Shown: positions 1 through 5,559, numbered from the stretch's first letter. The stretch is 9,236 nt of DNA from an uncultured Clostridia bacterium (GCA_947630315.1 CANRHA010000058.1:1-9236), one strand, 5' to 3'. Notes: a model not told the origin generated them from the sequence alone. Made by a program: numbers and translations.

Positions 1-402
1 GCAGTTCAGCGGGAAGGTCGCGGTGTTCGAGGTGCCCGCAAGGGTCATGTCGGGCGAATCGTCAGAGATTACAAGGTTTGCAAGCGTGTCGTTCATGTCC
101 TCATATAAAACCTGAACGTAGTCAAGGGTGCCGCCGTAGAAGTCGGTGAAGGTGTAGTAGCCGGTGTTGACTATTTCGCCCTCGTCATAGTTCTGGAAGG
201 GGTCCATCCAGCTGAGCCACTTTACCGTGCCGGGGTCTCCCACCTCGGACGGGTCGGGCAGACGTATTCCCGCTGCGGCGAGTATAGCGGCGGAATCCTC
301 GGTCGAGAGGGTGAGCTTTATAGGCTCTCTCTGACCTCTGCCGCAGCCTACGAGCGCCATTATCATCAAAACAGCGAGCGTAAGCGATATAATTTTTTTC
401 AT
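1..402 (-). CDS. Extracellular solute-binding lipoprotein of an ABC importer (partial, N-terminal 134 residues)
   Basis: The reading frame stays open from ATG at 402-400 to the window edge, so only the N-terminal 134 residues are visible. It begins with a lipoprotein signal: a basic MKK start, a hydrophobic stretch, then the lipobox LVGC with lipidated Cys20. This predicts a surface-anchored protein. Residues about 61-124 (WLSWMDPFQNYDEG, then YYTFTDFYGGTLDYVQVLYEDMNDTLANLVISDDSPDM in outline) follow the pattern of family 1 solute-binding proteins: an early strand, a helix from a target-binding segment, and a 'D-L-A-x-L-I-S-x-D-S-P-D' stretch. A GGAGG ribosome binding site lies just upstream (about 411-415). 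The neighbouring xylanase and GH5 enzyme suggest an oligosaccharide ligand, but the ligand cannot be read from the sequence. The class is likely; the substrate is inference. Confidence 0.75.
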   Translation of the reverse strand, partial: MKKIISLTLAVLMIMALVGCGRGQREPIKLTLSTEDSAAILAAAGIRLPDPSEVGDPGTVKWLSWMDPFQNYDEGEIVNTGYYTFTDFYGGTLDYVQVLYEDMNDTLANLVISDDSPDMTLAGTSNTATFPLNC

Positions 403-461
403 TGGAAATGCCTCCGTTTCAAATATAGCGCGATCCGTTAAAAAACAGAATCACTTACAAT

Positions 462-490
462 ATCTTATCACATTTTTAACCTTTTGACAA
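462..490 (-). promoter_or_regulatory. Candidate sigma-A promoter of the solute-binding protein gene
   Basis: Read on the minus strand, TTGTCA (485-490) and TAAGAT (462-467) are separated by exactly 17 bp and lie about 60 bp upstream of the ATG at 402. The -35 box matches consensus at 5 of 6 positions and the -10 box at 4 of 6. It suggests this gene is transcribed independently of the GH5 gene. The prediction rests on sequence only. Confidence 0.5.
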
Positions 491-496
491 TTGTCA
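485..496. promoter_or_regulatory. Perfect 12-bp palindrome overlapping the -35 box (possible operator)
   Basis: TGACAATTGTCA is a perfect inverted repeat that covers the candidate -35 box of the solute-binding protein promoter. A dimeric repressor bound here would block RNA polymerase. A weaker inverted repeat, CACAT-6-ATGTG, lies nearby at about 512-527. No regulator gene is in the window, so the operator role is inference. Confidence 0.4.
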
Positions 497-560
497 CTAT
501 TCACAACTTTGCACATGTCAAAATGTGTAATATGGTCATTGGGAAAAAATCCATCAAAAG

Positions 561-584
561 CGGGCTTATTATTTTCATCGCCCG
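561..584 (-). terminator. Weak candidate terminator downstream of the GH5 gene
   Basis: On the minus strand CGGGC and GCCCG form a 5-bp stem with a 14-base loop, followed by CTTTTGATGGATTTTTT. The stem is short, the loop large and the T tract interrupted, so this is a poor match to an intrinsic terminator. It is the only candidate between the GH5 stop (601) and the next promoter. Confidence 0.25.
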
Positions 585-600
585 GCGCGTGATTTTTAAA

Positions 601-2022
601 TCAAAGGGCGTTATCCACCAAAGCTTTTGCAACCTTCGGGAAAACTACCTCGCCGGTGTTGCGGTCTATGAGCTTGAACTGCTCGTTGTCGTTGCCGAGG
701 TAGCCGTTATCCCACCAGAACACTGCTATTCCCTTTGCTGCCGCGGCCTTTACAAAGTATGCGGCATGTGCGGCGCGGTCGCTCTCGTTGTTCTTGTTTT
801 CCGAGCCGAACTCGCCCACTATAGCGGGAATGCCGAGCTTAGCGGCCTTATCCGAAAGGGTCTTCATAAAGTTGTCGATATCCCTTTTATCCTGCTCGGT
901 GCCCCATGTCTTTCTTACGGTTGTCCACGGCGCAACGTTTCGGACAAATCCGGCGGGGTCGTAGTTATGGACTTCCATTATCATATGGCCGTCGACGGCG
1001 TCGTCGGGTATCCTGAAAGCGTTGATAACGCCGGTGCCGCTTGAGGCGGCGTAGGTGGAGACAACAAGGTTGCGCTCGGCGTTTTTGCCGCCGGTCTTTC
1101 TGACCGTATCGACGAAGAGCTGTTCATACTTTAAAATCACATCGGCGTCCTCTTTCTTGGTCGATCCCCAGTCGTTTGCGTCGTTGAGGCTCTCGTTGAA
1201 GCACTCGAAGATGAGCTTTTCGCCGTAATCCTTAAAGCGCTCGGCTATGCATTTCCAGATATTAGCAAAGCGATCCTTGCTGTTTTTATAGCTGCTCTCC
1301 GAGGCGTGTATCCAGCCGTCGGTGCCGGTGTCGTGATGGACGTTAATTATAACGTACATGTCGTTATCTATTATCCAGTCGACGACCTCCTGAACGCGGT
1401 CGAGCCACTCCTTGCGGACGTTGCCTTTAGAATCGGCGTTGTAACCCCATGTTACCGGCAGGCGAACGGATTTGAACCCCGCCTTGGCGATACCCTCCAC
1501 AAACTTCTTTGTTACCTGCGGGTTGCCCCACGCGGTCTCATGCTGTTTTACCGAGGCGTTTGAAGGCAGCCATGACGCGGCGGAATCGAAAGTATTGCCG
1601 ATGTTGTAACCCGCGCCCATCTTGGAAACGGCCTCTTTGGCGGTCTCGATAGATGTTTTCTCGGGCTCGGGGGCTTTTACCGTAGTCTTTCTATCGGCGG
1701 AGGGAGAAATAGTAAGAACCGCCGAGGTCTCGGAGCCGGAGGTGATCTTAAAATCATAACTCACGCCGTTTGAAAGGCCGGTGACGTTTGCGGACGTCTT
1801 TTTTGTGGTGCCCGCGGTCTTCCATGCCGAAGACTCGGAGCGCTTCCAGTTCACGGTGTATTTATCCGTCCCGTCAAGCTCAGACCAGGAAAGGGAGATC
1901 TTTTTATCCCCCGAGGTCGCCTTGAATCCGGTTATGCCGGGGTCGGCGGCGAAGGCGGTTTCAATTATCCCGCATGAGCAGAGCATAAACAGAGCAAACA
2001 GGACGGACAGAAGTTTTTTCAT
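601..2022 (-). CDS. Secreted GH5 endoglucanase-type glycoside hydrolase with N-terminal FN3 domain
   Basis: A 473-residue secreted enzyme predicted to cleave internal beta-1,4 links in cellulose, mixed beta-glucan or xyloglucan. Residues 1-25 are a signal peptide with a likely AFA|AD cut; an alternative lipobox-like LCSC ends at Cys17, so secretion versus surface anchoring is open. Residues about 27-106 resemble a fibronectin type III domain (ITGFKAT, ISLSWSEL, YTVNWK, TGLSNGVSYDFKI). A Thr/Pro/Glu-containing linker leads to the GH5 barrel (about 125-470). Expected active-site residues are visible: Arg187 in SVRLPVTW, His229-His230 in INVHHD, acid/base Glu277 in FECFNE, His352 and Tyr354 in VHNYD, nucleophile Glu404 in IVGEFG, and the FWWDNG segment at 435-440. 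The overall pattern is closest to subfamily GH5_4, but this is from memory of motifs. No carbohydrate-binding module or dockerin is seen. The start at 2022 has a strong AAAGGAGG upstream (about 2028-2035), and the gene has its own promoter. Confidence 0.92.
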   Translation of the reverse strand: MKKLLSVLFALFMLCSCGIIETAFAADPGITGFKATSGDKKISLSWSELDGTDKYTVNWKRSESSAWKTAGTTKKTSANVTGLSNGVSYDFKITSGSETSAVLTISPSADRKTTVKAPEPEKTSIETAKEAVSKMGAGYNIGNTFDSAASWLPSNASVKQHETAWGNPQVTKKFVEGIAKAGFKSVRLPVTWGYNADSKGNVRKEWLDRVQEVVDWIIDNDMYVIINVHHDTGTDGWIHASESSYKNSKDRFANIWKCIAERFKDYGEKLIFECFNESLNDANDWGSTKKEDADVILKYEQLFVDTVRKTGGKNAERNLVVSTYAASSGTGVINAFRIPDDAVDGHMIMEVHNYDPAGFVRNVAPWTTVRKTWGTEQDKRDIDNFMKTLSDKAAKLGIPAIVGEFGSENKNNESDRAAHAAYFVKAAAAKGIAVFWWDNGYLGNDNEQFKLIDRNTGEVVFPKVAKALVDNAL

Positions 2023-2051
2023 GGGAATCCTCCTTTGAAGTTGATGATTTT

Positions 2052-2080
2052 ATTTTACAACTATTTTCGGGGGTTGTCAA
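2052..2080 (-). promoter_or_regulatory. Sigma-A promoter of the GH5 gene
   Basis: On the minus strand a perfect TTGACA (2075-2080) is followed after 17 bp by TAAAAT (2052-2057). The start codon at 2022 lies about 30 bp beyond the -10 box, giving a short leader that contains the AAAGGAGG ribosome binding site. The -35 box sits directly against the 14-bp tandem repeat at 2083-2110. Confidence 0.75.
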
Positions 2081-2082
2081 TA

Positions 2083-2114
2083 ATAGGTGTTAGATGATAG
2101 GTATTAGAAGATAG
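2083..2114. repeat. 14-bp tandem repeat, two copies plus start of a third
   Basis: ATAGGTGTTAGATG (2083-2096) is followed directly by ATAGGTATTAGAAG (2097-2110), matching at 12 of 14 positions, and then by ATAG (2111-2114). The array starts two bases from the -35 box of the GH5 promoter. It could be upstream binding sites for a regulator or the edge of an inserted element; neither can be decided here. Confidence 0.7.
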
Positions 2115-2125
2115 AGCGCTCTATC
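2110..2125. repeat. 16-bp perfect palindrome
   Basis: GATAGAGCGCTCTATC is a perfect self-complementary sequence at the end of the 14-bp tandem repeats. It lacks a following T tract on either strand, so it is not an obvious terminator. It may belong to the same intergenic element as the cloverleaf further on, or be a protein-binding site upstream of the GH5 promoter. Confidence 0.65.
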
Positions 2126-2242
2126 AGGGCTTGCGGGAAACAAAAGGGCTGCGCTCTCTGCCGCCTGTGCCGCAGGCTTCTGCCTCTGCCGCAAACCCCC
2201 GCTATCCGCCGGCTTTGTAATACCGGGTCTGACTTCTGTTCT
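2126..2242. other. Gene-free intergenic stretch with repeated CTCTGCCG words
   Basis: No convincing gene lies here. The word CTCTGCCG occurs at 2156-2163, 2184-2191 and again at 2241-2248, where it forms the base of the cloverleaf stem. A short GCCTG/CAGGC hairpin lies at about 2164-2178. The stretch may be the flank of the same element as the cloverleaf. An open frame across it on the minus strand encodes only low-complexity Ala/Pro/Arg-rich sequence and was not accepted. Confidence 0.5.
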
Positions 2243-2359
2243 CTGCCGAGGGCCCGGGCGAAGCCCCGGCGGCCCCGGAGGGGCCGCCGCAGCGGCAGCT
2301 TCGCTGCCGCTGGCCCCGCGCGCTCGCGCGCGGGGCGGGCTTCGCCCGGGCCACGGCAG
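2243..2359. repeat. GC-rich four-armed cloverleaf palindrome (possible repetitive or mobile element)
   Basis: An outer 16-bp perfect stem (GGCCCGGGCGAAGCCC at 2251-2266 with its complement at 2337-2352) encloses three perfect 10-bp hairpins set end to end. They are 2267-2276/2280-2289 with loop GGA, 2290-2299/2303-2312 with loop TTC, and 2313-2322/2327-2336 with loop CTCG. No base is left unpaired at the junction. The outer stem continues past a small AG/A internal loop with CTGCCG (2243-2248) pairing CGGCAG (2354-2359). The 2251-2352 block is about 88% GC, far above its surroundings. It lies beyond the xylanase terminator, outside any gene. The pairing is directly visible; whether it acts as DNA (cruciform, recombination or replication site, REP-like repeat) or as RNA is unknown. 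Confidence 0.8.
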
Positions 2360-2373
2360 GAGCACCAGCCCGC

Positions 2374-2400
2374 TAAAAATGCCCCTCATCGCTGAGGGGC
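2374..2400 (-). terminator. Intrinsic terminator of the GH10 xylanase gene
   Basis: GCCCCTCA (2381-2388) and TGAGGGGC (2393-2400) form a perfect 8-bp stem with a 4-base loop. On the minus strand the stem is followed by ATTTTTA. It begins 9 bases after the xylanase stop codon (2412-2410), the classic position for a Rho-independent terminator. The T tract is short but the GC-rich stem is strong. Confidence 0.8.
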
Positions 2401-2409
2401 GGGTGATAT

Positions 2410-3759
2410 TCACTTTTTGTGGTTGAGCGCTGCCCTCGCGACGGCCCAGAACGCGGGCTTTATCGTAAGGTCGCGGTCGACCAGCAGGGCCGCGTTTCTG
2501 CGGAGCTTAGGCGTGGTGTTGAGCCATGAGTTCTCATCGTCGGTGCCCCAGAAGAGTATCGCGTCGATAACTCCCTCGTCGGCAAAGTCGAGGAACATAT
2601 CCATCAGCTCGTAATATTTGTCGGCCTGGCGCTGGAACTCCTCCTCGCTCCAGGTATAGTAGGTTCCGTCGGCGTTCGCGCCTATGAACATGTTCATGTC
2701 AAGCTCGGTGATCTCCACCCTGAAGTTGCCCTTGTATTCGGGGAAGCATTCGTCATAGACTTCGCTGAGCGAGGCTATTTTTTCGATGCAGCTGCGGTAC
2801 TTTTCAACGTTGCAGTCCAAAGATATATGACTCTGGAAGCCTACGCCGTCGATCCTTACGCCCTTGCGCATCATTCTCTCGACCATGTCGTACATCGCCT
2901 TTACCTTGGTGTCCTGCCATTCAAGGTTGAAGTCGTTTATCATCAGAACCATGTCGTCGCCGCCGGCGGCGCGGGCAGCGTTAAAAGCAATTTCAACATA
3001 GTCGTCCGCAAAGCCGTTTCCGTCGACGTCGCCTATTATCTCCGCCCAGTAGGAGTTGTCGTCTTCGATCCCGCGTATGCCGCTTCCGTTGAGGACTTCG
3101 TTGCATACATCCCAGATCTTTATGTCGTCCTTGAAGTGCTCCATCAGCGCGTTGATGTAGGTCGTGAGGCGCTCGGTCAGCTGCTCGCGGGTGGCAAGGG
3201 TGCCGTTCGTCCTGCATTGGTCAAGGCTCGACTGATCGTCAGGGTCGGCCTTGAACCACCACTGAGGAACCTGAGTGTGCCATACTATAGTGTGGCCTCT
3301 TAGCTCCGCTCCGGCGGCCTTGCCGACCTCGACAAACTTGTCGCCGTCCTCGAAGTTATATGTGTCGGGCGCGGGGTTGCAGTGGTCAGACTTAAGCTCG
3401 TTTCCGAGAACGTACATGTTGTAGTGCTTAAGTATCCCCTTTGTTACGTTAAGGTTGATGTCGTCGGTCTCGGCGGTTAGATCGACATCTGTGCCGACGC
3501 TCTCGACCTGGTTAGAGGTAAAGGCGACGCCGAGCTTTACTATCCCCTCAAAATATTTGTAGAGGGCGGGCACGCCGTAATCAGAGACCAAAAGCGTGCG
3601 GTCTCCCGCCATTGATTCAAGCTCCTCCGACGAGTAGGTCAGGTTAGGGTCGGTCAGGACCGCTTTATAGTCGATGGGTTCCTCAACGCCGGTATCGCCG
3701 CAGGCGGCAAGACCGAGGAGCATCGACATGGCTAAAAGTATTGATAATATCTTTTTCAT
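2410..3759 (-). CDS. GH10 endo-beta-1,4-xylanase lipoprotein
   Basis: A 449-residue surface lipoprotein predicted to cleave the xylan backbone with retention of configuration. The signal peptide MKKILSILLAMSMLLGLAAC has lipobox LAAC (Cys20). The GH10 barrel fills about 68-445. Family motifs are clear: Glu121/Lys123 in GNELKSDH, His156, Trp160 and His161 in GHTIVWHTQ, acid/base Glu221 in WDVCNE, Asn275-Asp276 in MINDFN, Gln309 and His311 in GFQSHI, nucleophile Glu352 in EITELD, and Trp404 in LFWGTDD. Residues 244-253 (DVDGNGFADD) form an EF-hand-like loop where the family usually reads straight from 'IIG' into 'DYIEIAF', a local insertion. No carbohydrate-binding module or dockerin domain follows. 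The open frame extends upstream to 3927, but the start at 3759 is chosen for its signal peptide and CGGAGG site; the extra 56 residues look like translated AT-rich spacer. Confidence 0.94.
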   Translation of the reverse strand: MKKILSILLAMSMLLGLAACGDTGVEEPIDYKAVLTDPNLTYSSEELESMAGDRTLLVSDYGVPALYKYFEGIVKLGVAFTSNQVESVGTDVDLTAETDDINLNVTKGILKHYNMYVLGNELKSDHCNPAPDTYNFEDGDKFVEVGKAAGAELRGHTIVWHTQVPQWWFKADPDDQSSLDQCRTNGTLATREQLTERLTTYINALMEHFKDDIKIWDVCNEVLNGSGIRGIEDDNSYWAEIIGDVDGNGFADDYVEIAFNAARAAGGDDMVLMINDFNLEWQDTKVKAMYDMVERMMRKGVRIDGVGFQSHISLDCNVEKYRSCIEKIASLSEVYDECFPEYKGNFRVEITELDMNMFIGANADGTYYTWSEEEFQRQADKYYELMDMFLDFADEGVIDAILFWGTDDENSWLNTTPKLRRNAALLVDRDLTIKPAFWAVARAALNHKK

Positions 3760-3765
3760 GGTTAT

Positions 3766-3770
3766 CCTCC
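3766..3770 (-). promoter_or_regulatory. Ribosome binding site that fixes the xylanase start
   Basis: GGAGG on the minus strand lies 6 bases before ATG at 3759. It supports this start over the longer open frame, which reaches 3927 and would place the hydrophobic signal peptide 56 residues inside the protein. Confidence 0.85.
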
Positions 3771-3790
3771 GAAAAATAAAATATAAATTG

Positions 3791-3799
3791 ATTTTATCA
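3791..3799 (-). promoter_or_regulatory. Candidate extended -10 promoter of the xylanase gene
   Basis: On the minus strand TGATAAAAT gives TAAAAT (3791-3796) preceded by TG at the extended -10 position, about 32 bp before the start codon. No good -35 box lies 17 bp upstream (TACAAT at 3814-3819 is poor). The distance to the start matches the GH5 promoter, which favours it modestly. Confidence 0.4.
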
Positions 3800-3939
3800 C
3801 AGAATGCGTAAAAATTGTAGTGGGATTTCAAACAATAAATTTTTAAACGATTTGTGCAGTTTGACGGTTTTAACTGATAAAAAATTTCCCTCATAAAAAA
3901 ATATTTTTGTTCAATCAGACAAAACATAGTAAATGTCTA

Positions 3940-3968
3940 TTTACAATTCGGGAATGTTATTATATAAT
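3940..3968 (+). promoter_or_regulatory. Sigma-A promoter of the ATP synthase operon
   Basis: TTTACA (3940-3945) and TATAAT (3963-3968) are separated by 17 bp: a -35 box matching 5 of 6 positions and a perfect -10 box. The first gene starts at 4005 behind a GGGGAGG site (about 3989-3995), giving a leader of about 30 bases. A/T tracts at 3878-3908, including the palindrome AAAAATATTTTT (3897-3908), lie upstream. The strong match fits a housekeeping operon. It is divergent from the xylanase gene. Confidence 0.85.
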
Positions 3969-4004
3969 GATTTCATATAGCAATTTCGGGGAGGCGCGGC
4001 AAAG

Positions 4005-4442
4005 ATGAACGGCAACAAGGCGGTAAAGGAATTTATGCTCGTAATAGCGCTCGGCTTTGCGGCATATATCCCCCTCGTCTGCGTATGTTACCTTATAGCC
4101 CGAAGGCTAAGCCTGCCGGTATTTTTGGGAGCCGTATGGGGCTCGGCGGTTATGCTTCTGTACTACTTTTTGTTCGCAAGGGCGACCGCCAAAGCCGCCT
4201 CGGACGAACCCGAGGCCGCAAAAAAACGCATCCATGCCTCATACAGTCAGCGAATGCTGATGATAGTTGTGCTGATAGGCGCGGGGGTGTTCTTCTCTAC
4301 AGATTTCGCCCCGGTAAAGATATTCGAATGGCTGCCTATAGTTATATCGATGCTGATACCGCGGATATCTATAGCGGTCTGGCAGATCGTGAATAAAAAG
4401 AAGGAAACCGGCAACGGCTCTGAAAAGGAGAGTGATGAGTGA
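4005..4442 (+). CDS. atpI: ATP synthase subunit I-like membrane protein
   Basis: A 145-residue protein with four predicted membrane segments at about 9-31, 37-59, 83-99 and 106-128, a charged cytoplasmic loop (61-82, Lys/Glu/Ala-rich), and a hydrophilic Lys/Glu/Ser tail. It is the first gene of the operon, directly before atpB, with the size and topology of the poorly conserved AtpI/ATP synthase protein I family. Those proteins help assemble the c-ring or stabilise the complex and are not part of the catalytic enzyme. The sequence itself carries no diagnostic motif that I recognise, so the name rests mainly on position and topology. Its stop codon TGA (4440-4442) overlaps the ATG of atpB by one base, suggesting translational coupling. 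Confidence 0.7.
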   Translation: MNGNKAVKEFMLVIALGFAAYIPLVCVCYLIARRLSLPVFLGAVWGSAVMLLYYFLFARATAKAASDEPEAAKKRIHASYSQRMLMIVVLIGAGVFFSTDFAPVKIFEWLPIVISMLIPRISIAVWQIVNKKKETGNGSEKESDE

Positions 4443-5191
4443 TGTCAAACATAGAGGTAAACGGCGCAAAAATTCTCTTAGAGCTGCCGTTCGGCATATC
4501 CATCACCGAAACTCAGGTAAATATGTGGCTCGTGATGGCGGCGATAGCGGCCGTGTGCGCGTGGCTAACCCACGGGCTTAAGGTGAGGCCCACCTCAAAG
4601 CGCCAGATAATCGCCGAGTACATCGTCAAAACGGCGGAAAACTTCGTGACCGGGAATATGGGCGCCCGCTGGAAATGGTTCACGCCCTATATCGCGGCGC
4701 TGTTTTCGCTCGCGATGTTCTCAAGCCTTATCTCGCTTCTGGGAATGTACCCCCCTACCTCCGACCTCAACACCACAATGGGCTGGGCTTTGATGACCTT
4801 TGTGCTTATAACTTTCTATAAGATAAAGACCAACGGGCCTTTAGGCTATGCGAAAAGCCTGACCGAGCCTATATTCATAATGACGCCGATGAACATTCTC
4901 GGCGAGATAGCAACGCCTATATCCATGGCCTTCCGTATGTTCGGAAACGTCGCCTCGGGAACGGTAGTATCGCTTTTGGTATACGCCGCCCTCGCCGCGG
5001 CAAATAACGCGCTGTTCGGCTGGCTGCCGGGTATTTTAGGCGAAATGGCCGGAAAGCTTCCGATACTTCAGCTCGGCGTTCCGGCGATCCTGTCGCTCTA
5101 TTTCGACGTATTCAGCGGAGTTTTACAGGCGTTTATCTTCTGTATGCTCACGATGCTATATATAGCGTCGGCCGCCGAAACCTCGGATTAG
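4442..5191 (+). CDS. atpB: F1Fo ATP synthase subunit a
   Basis: The stator membrane subunit that forms the ion half-channels against the c-ring. The protein has 249 residues from ATG 4442. The key arginine is seen in ISMAFRMFGN (residue 165), preceded by the family segment PMNILGEIATP. The C-terminal helix VLQAFIFCMLTMLYIASAAE also matches the family. Five or six hydrophobic helices are spread over the length (about 27-44, 80-102, 114-127, 152-190 and 208-245), with the conserved NTTMGWAL region near 110-117. The start is ambiguous: an in-frame GTG at 4439 sits at better spacing (8 bases) from AAGGAG (4425-4430), while ATG 4442 overlaps the preceding stop as TGATG. ATG is preferred; the difference is one residue. 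Confidence 0.95.
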   Translation: MSNIEVNGAKILLELPFGISITETQVNMWLVMAAIAAVCAWLTHGLKVRPTSKRQIIAEYIVKTAENFVTGNMGARWKWFTPYIAALFSLAMFSSLISLLGMYPPTSDLNTTMGWALMTFVLITFYKIKTNGPLGYAKSLTEPIFIMTPMNILGEIATPISMAFRMFGNVASGTVVSLLVYAALAAANNALFGWLPGILGEMAGKLPILQLGVPAILSLYFDVFSGVLQAFIFCMLTMLYIASAAETSD

Positions 5192-5229
5192 CTAATACAT
5201 TCGTCAAAACTTGAAAGGATGGTATTTTT

Positions 5230-5559
5230 ATGGAAATCATGACCCTGATGGTTGCAGCCGCGACCGACGTCGCCTCGGCTAACCCAAACGTCATCGCAAG
5301 AGCGCTCGTTTTAATGGGCTGCGCTATTGGCGCCGGACTTGCGCTTATAGCGGGTATCGGCCCCGGTATAGGCGAAGGCTTTGCCGTAGGTAAGGCTTGC
5401 GAAGCAATAGCCAGACAGCCCGAGCAGAAGGGCAGCGTAACAACTACAATGCTGATGGGCTGCGCCGTTGCCGAAACAACAGGTCTTTACGGCTTCATCA
5501 TCGGTCTTCTGCTTATATTCCTCGCCCCCGGTCTGTTCCTCAGAAGACTCGACGGCTGA
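5230..5559 (+). CDS. atpE: F1Fo ATP synthase subunit c, two-carboxylate type, with N-terminal extension
   Basis: The rotor-ring proteolipid. Helix 1 (about 25-57) contains GAGLALIAGIGPGIGEGFAVG, the polar loop is ARQPEQKG (61-68), and helix 2 (about 71-99) contains AVAETTGLYGFIIGLLLIF. The ion-binding Glu82 is followed by Thr83. In helix 1, Glu49 stands where the Ilyobacter tartaricus Na+ rotor has Gln32; the 33-residue spacing to the helix-2 glutamate is identical. A pair of glutamates here is known from the Na+-driven Fusobacterium nucleatum rotor, so Na+ coupling is a reasonable inference, not a proof. At 109 residues it is longer than the usual 70-90, with about 17 extra N-terminal residues and a short basic C-terminal tail (LRRLDG). 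An AAAGGATGG site (5214-5222) supports Met1; Met4 is an alternative. Confidence 0.95.
   Translation: MEIMTLMVAAATDVASANPNVIARALVLMGCAIGAGLALIAGIGPGIGEGFAVGKACEAIARQPEQKGSVTTTMLMGCAVAETTGLYGFIIGLLLIFLAPGLFLRRLDG

Noticed and set aside
484..1044. A plus-strand open frame of 186 codons antisense to the GH5 gene
   Set aside because: It is a shadow of the minus-strand GH5 coding frame, without a ribosome binding site or family motifs. The same applies to other long frames opposite the xylanase and atp genes.
2251..2352. The cloverleaf as a tRNA gene
   Set aside because: The arms are uniform 10-bp perfect stems with 3-4 base loops and no junction linkers. There is no 7-base anticodon loop, no GTTC-type T loop and no variable region, and at 102 bases it does not fit any tRNA model.
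2090..2413. A 107-codon open frame on the minus strand between the xylanase and GH5 genes
   Set aside because: It overlaps the xylanase stop and terminator and runs through the cloverleaf. The product is low-complexity Ala/Pro/Gly/Arg sequence caused by high GC, with no ribosome binding site or recognisable domain.
3001..3030. A dockerin domain in the xylanase
   Set aside because: Only one calcium-loop motif is present and it lies inside the catalytic barrel. No second motif or terminal domain is found, so cellulosome attachment is not supported.
3760..3927. A longer xylanase starting at ATG 3927
   Set aside because: The extra 56 residues come from AT-rich intergenic DNA and would bury the lipoprotein signal peptide. 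ATG 3759 has a well-spaced GGAGG.
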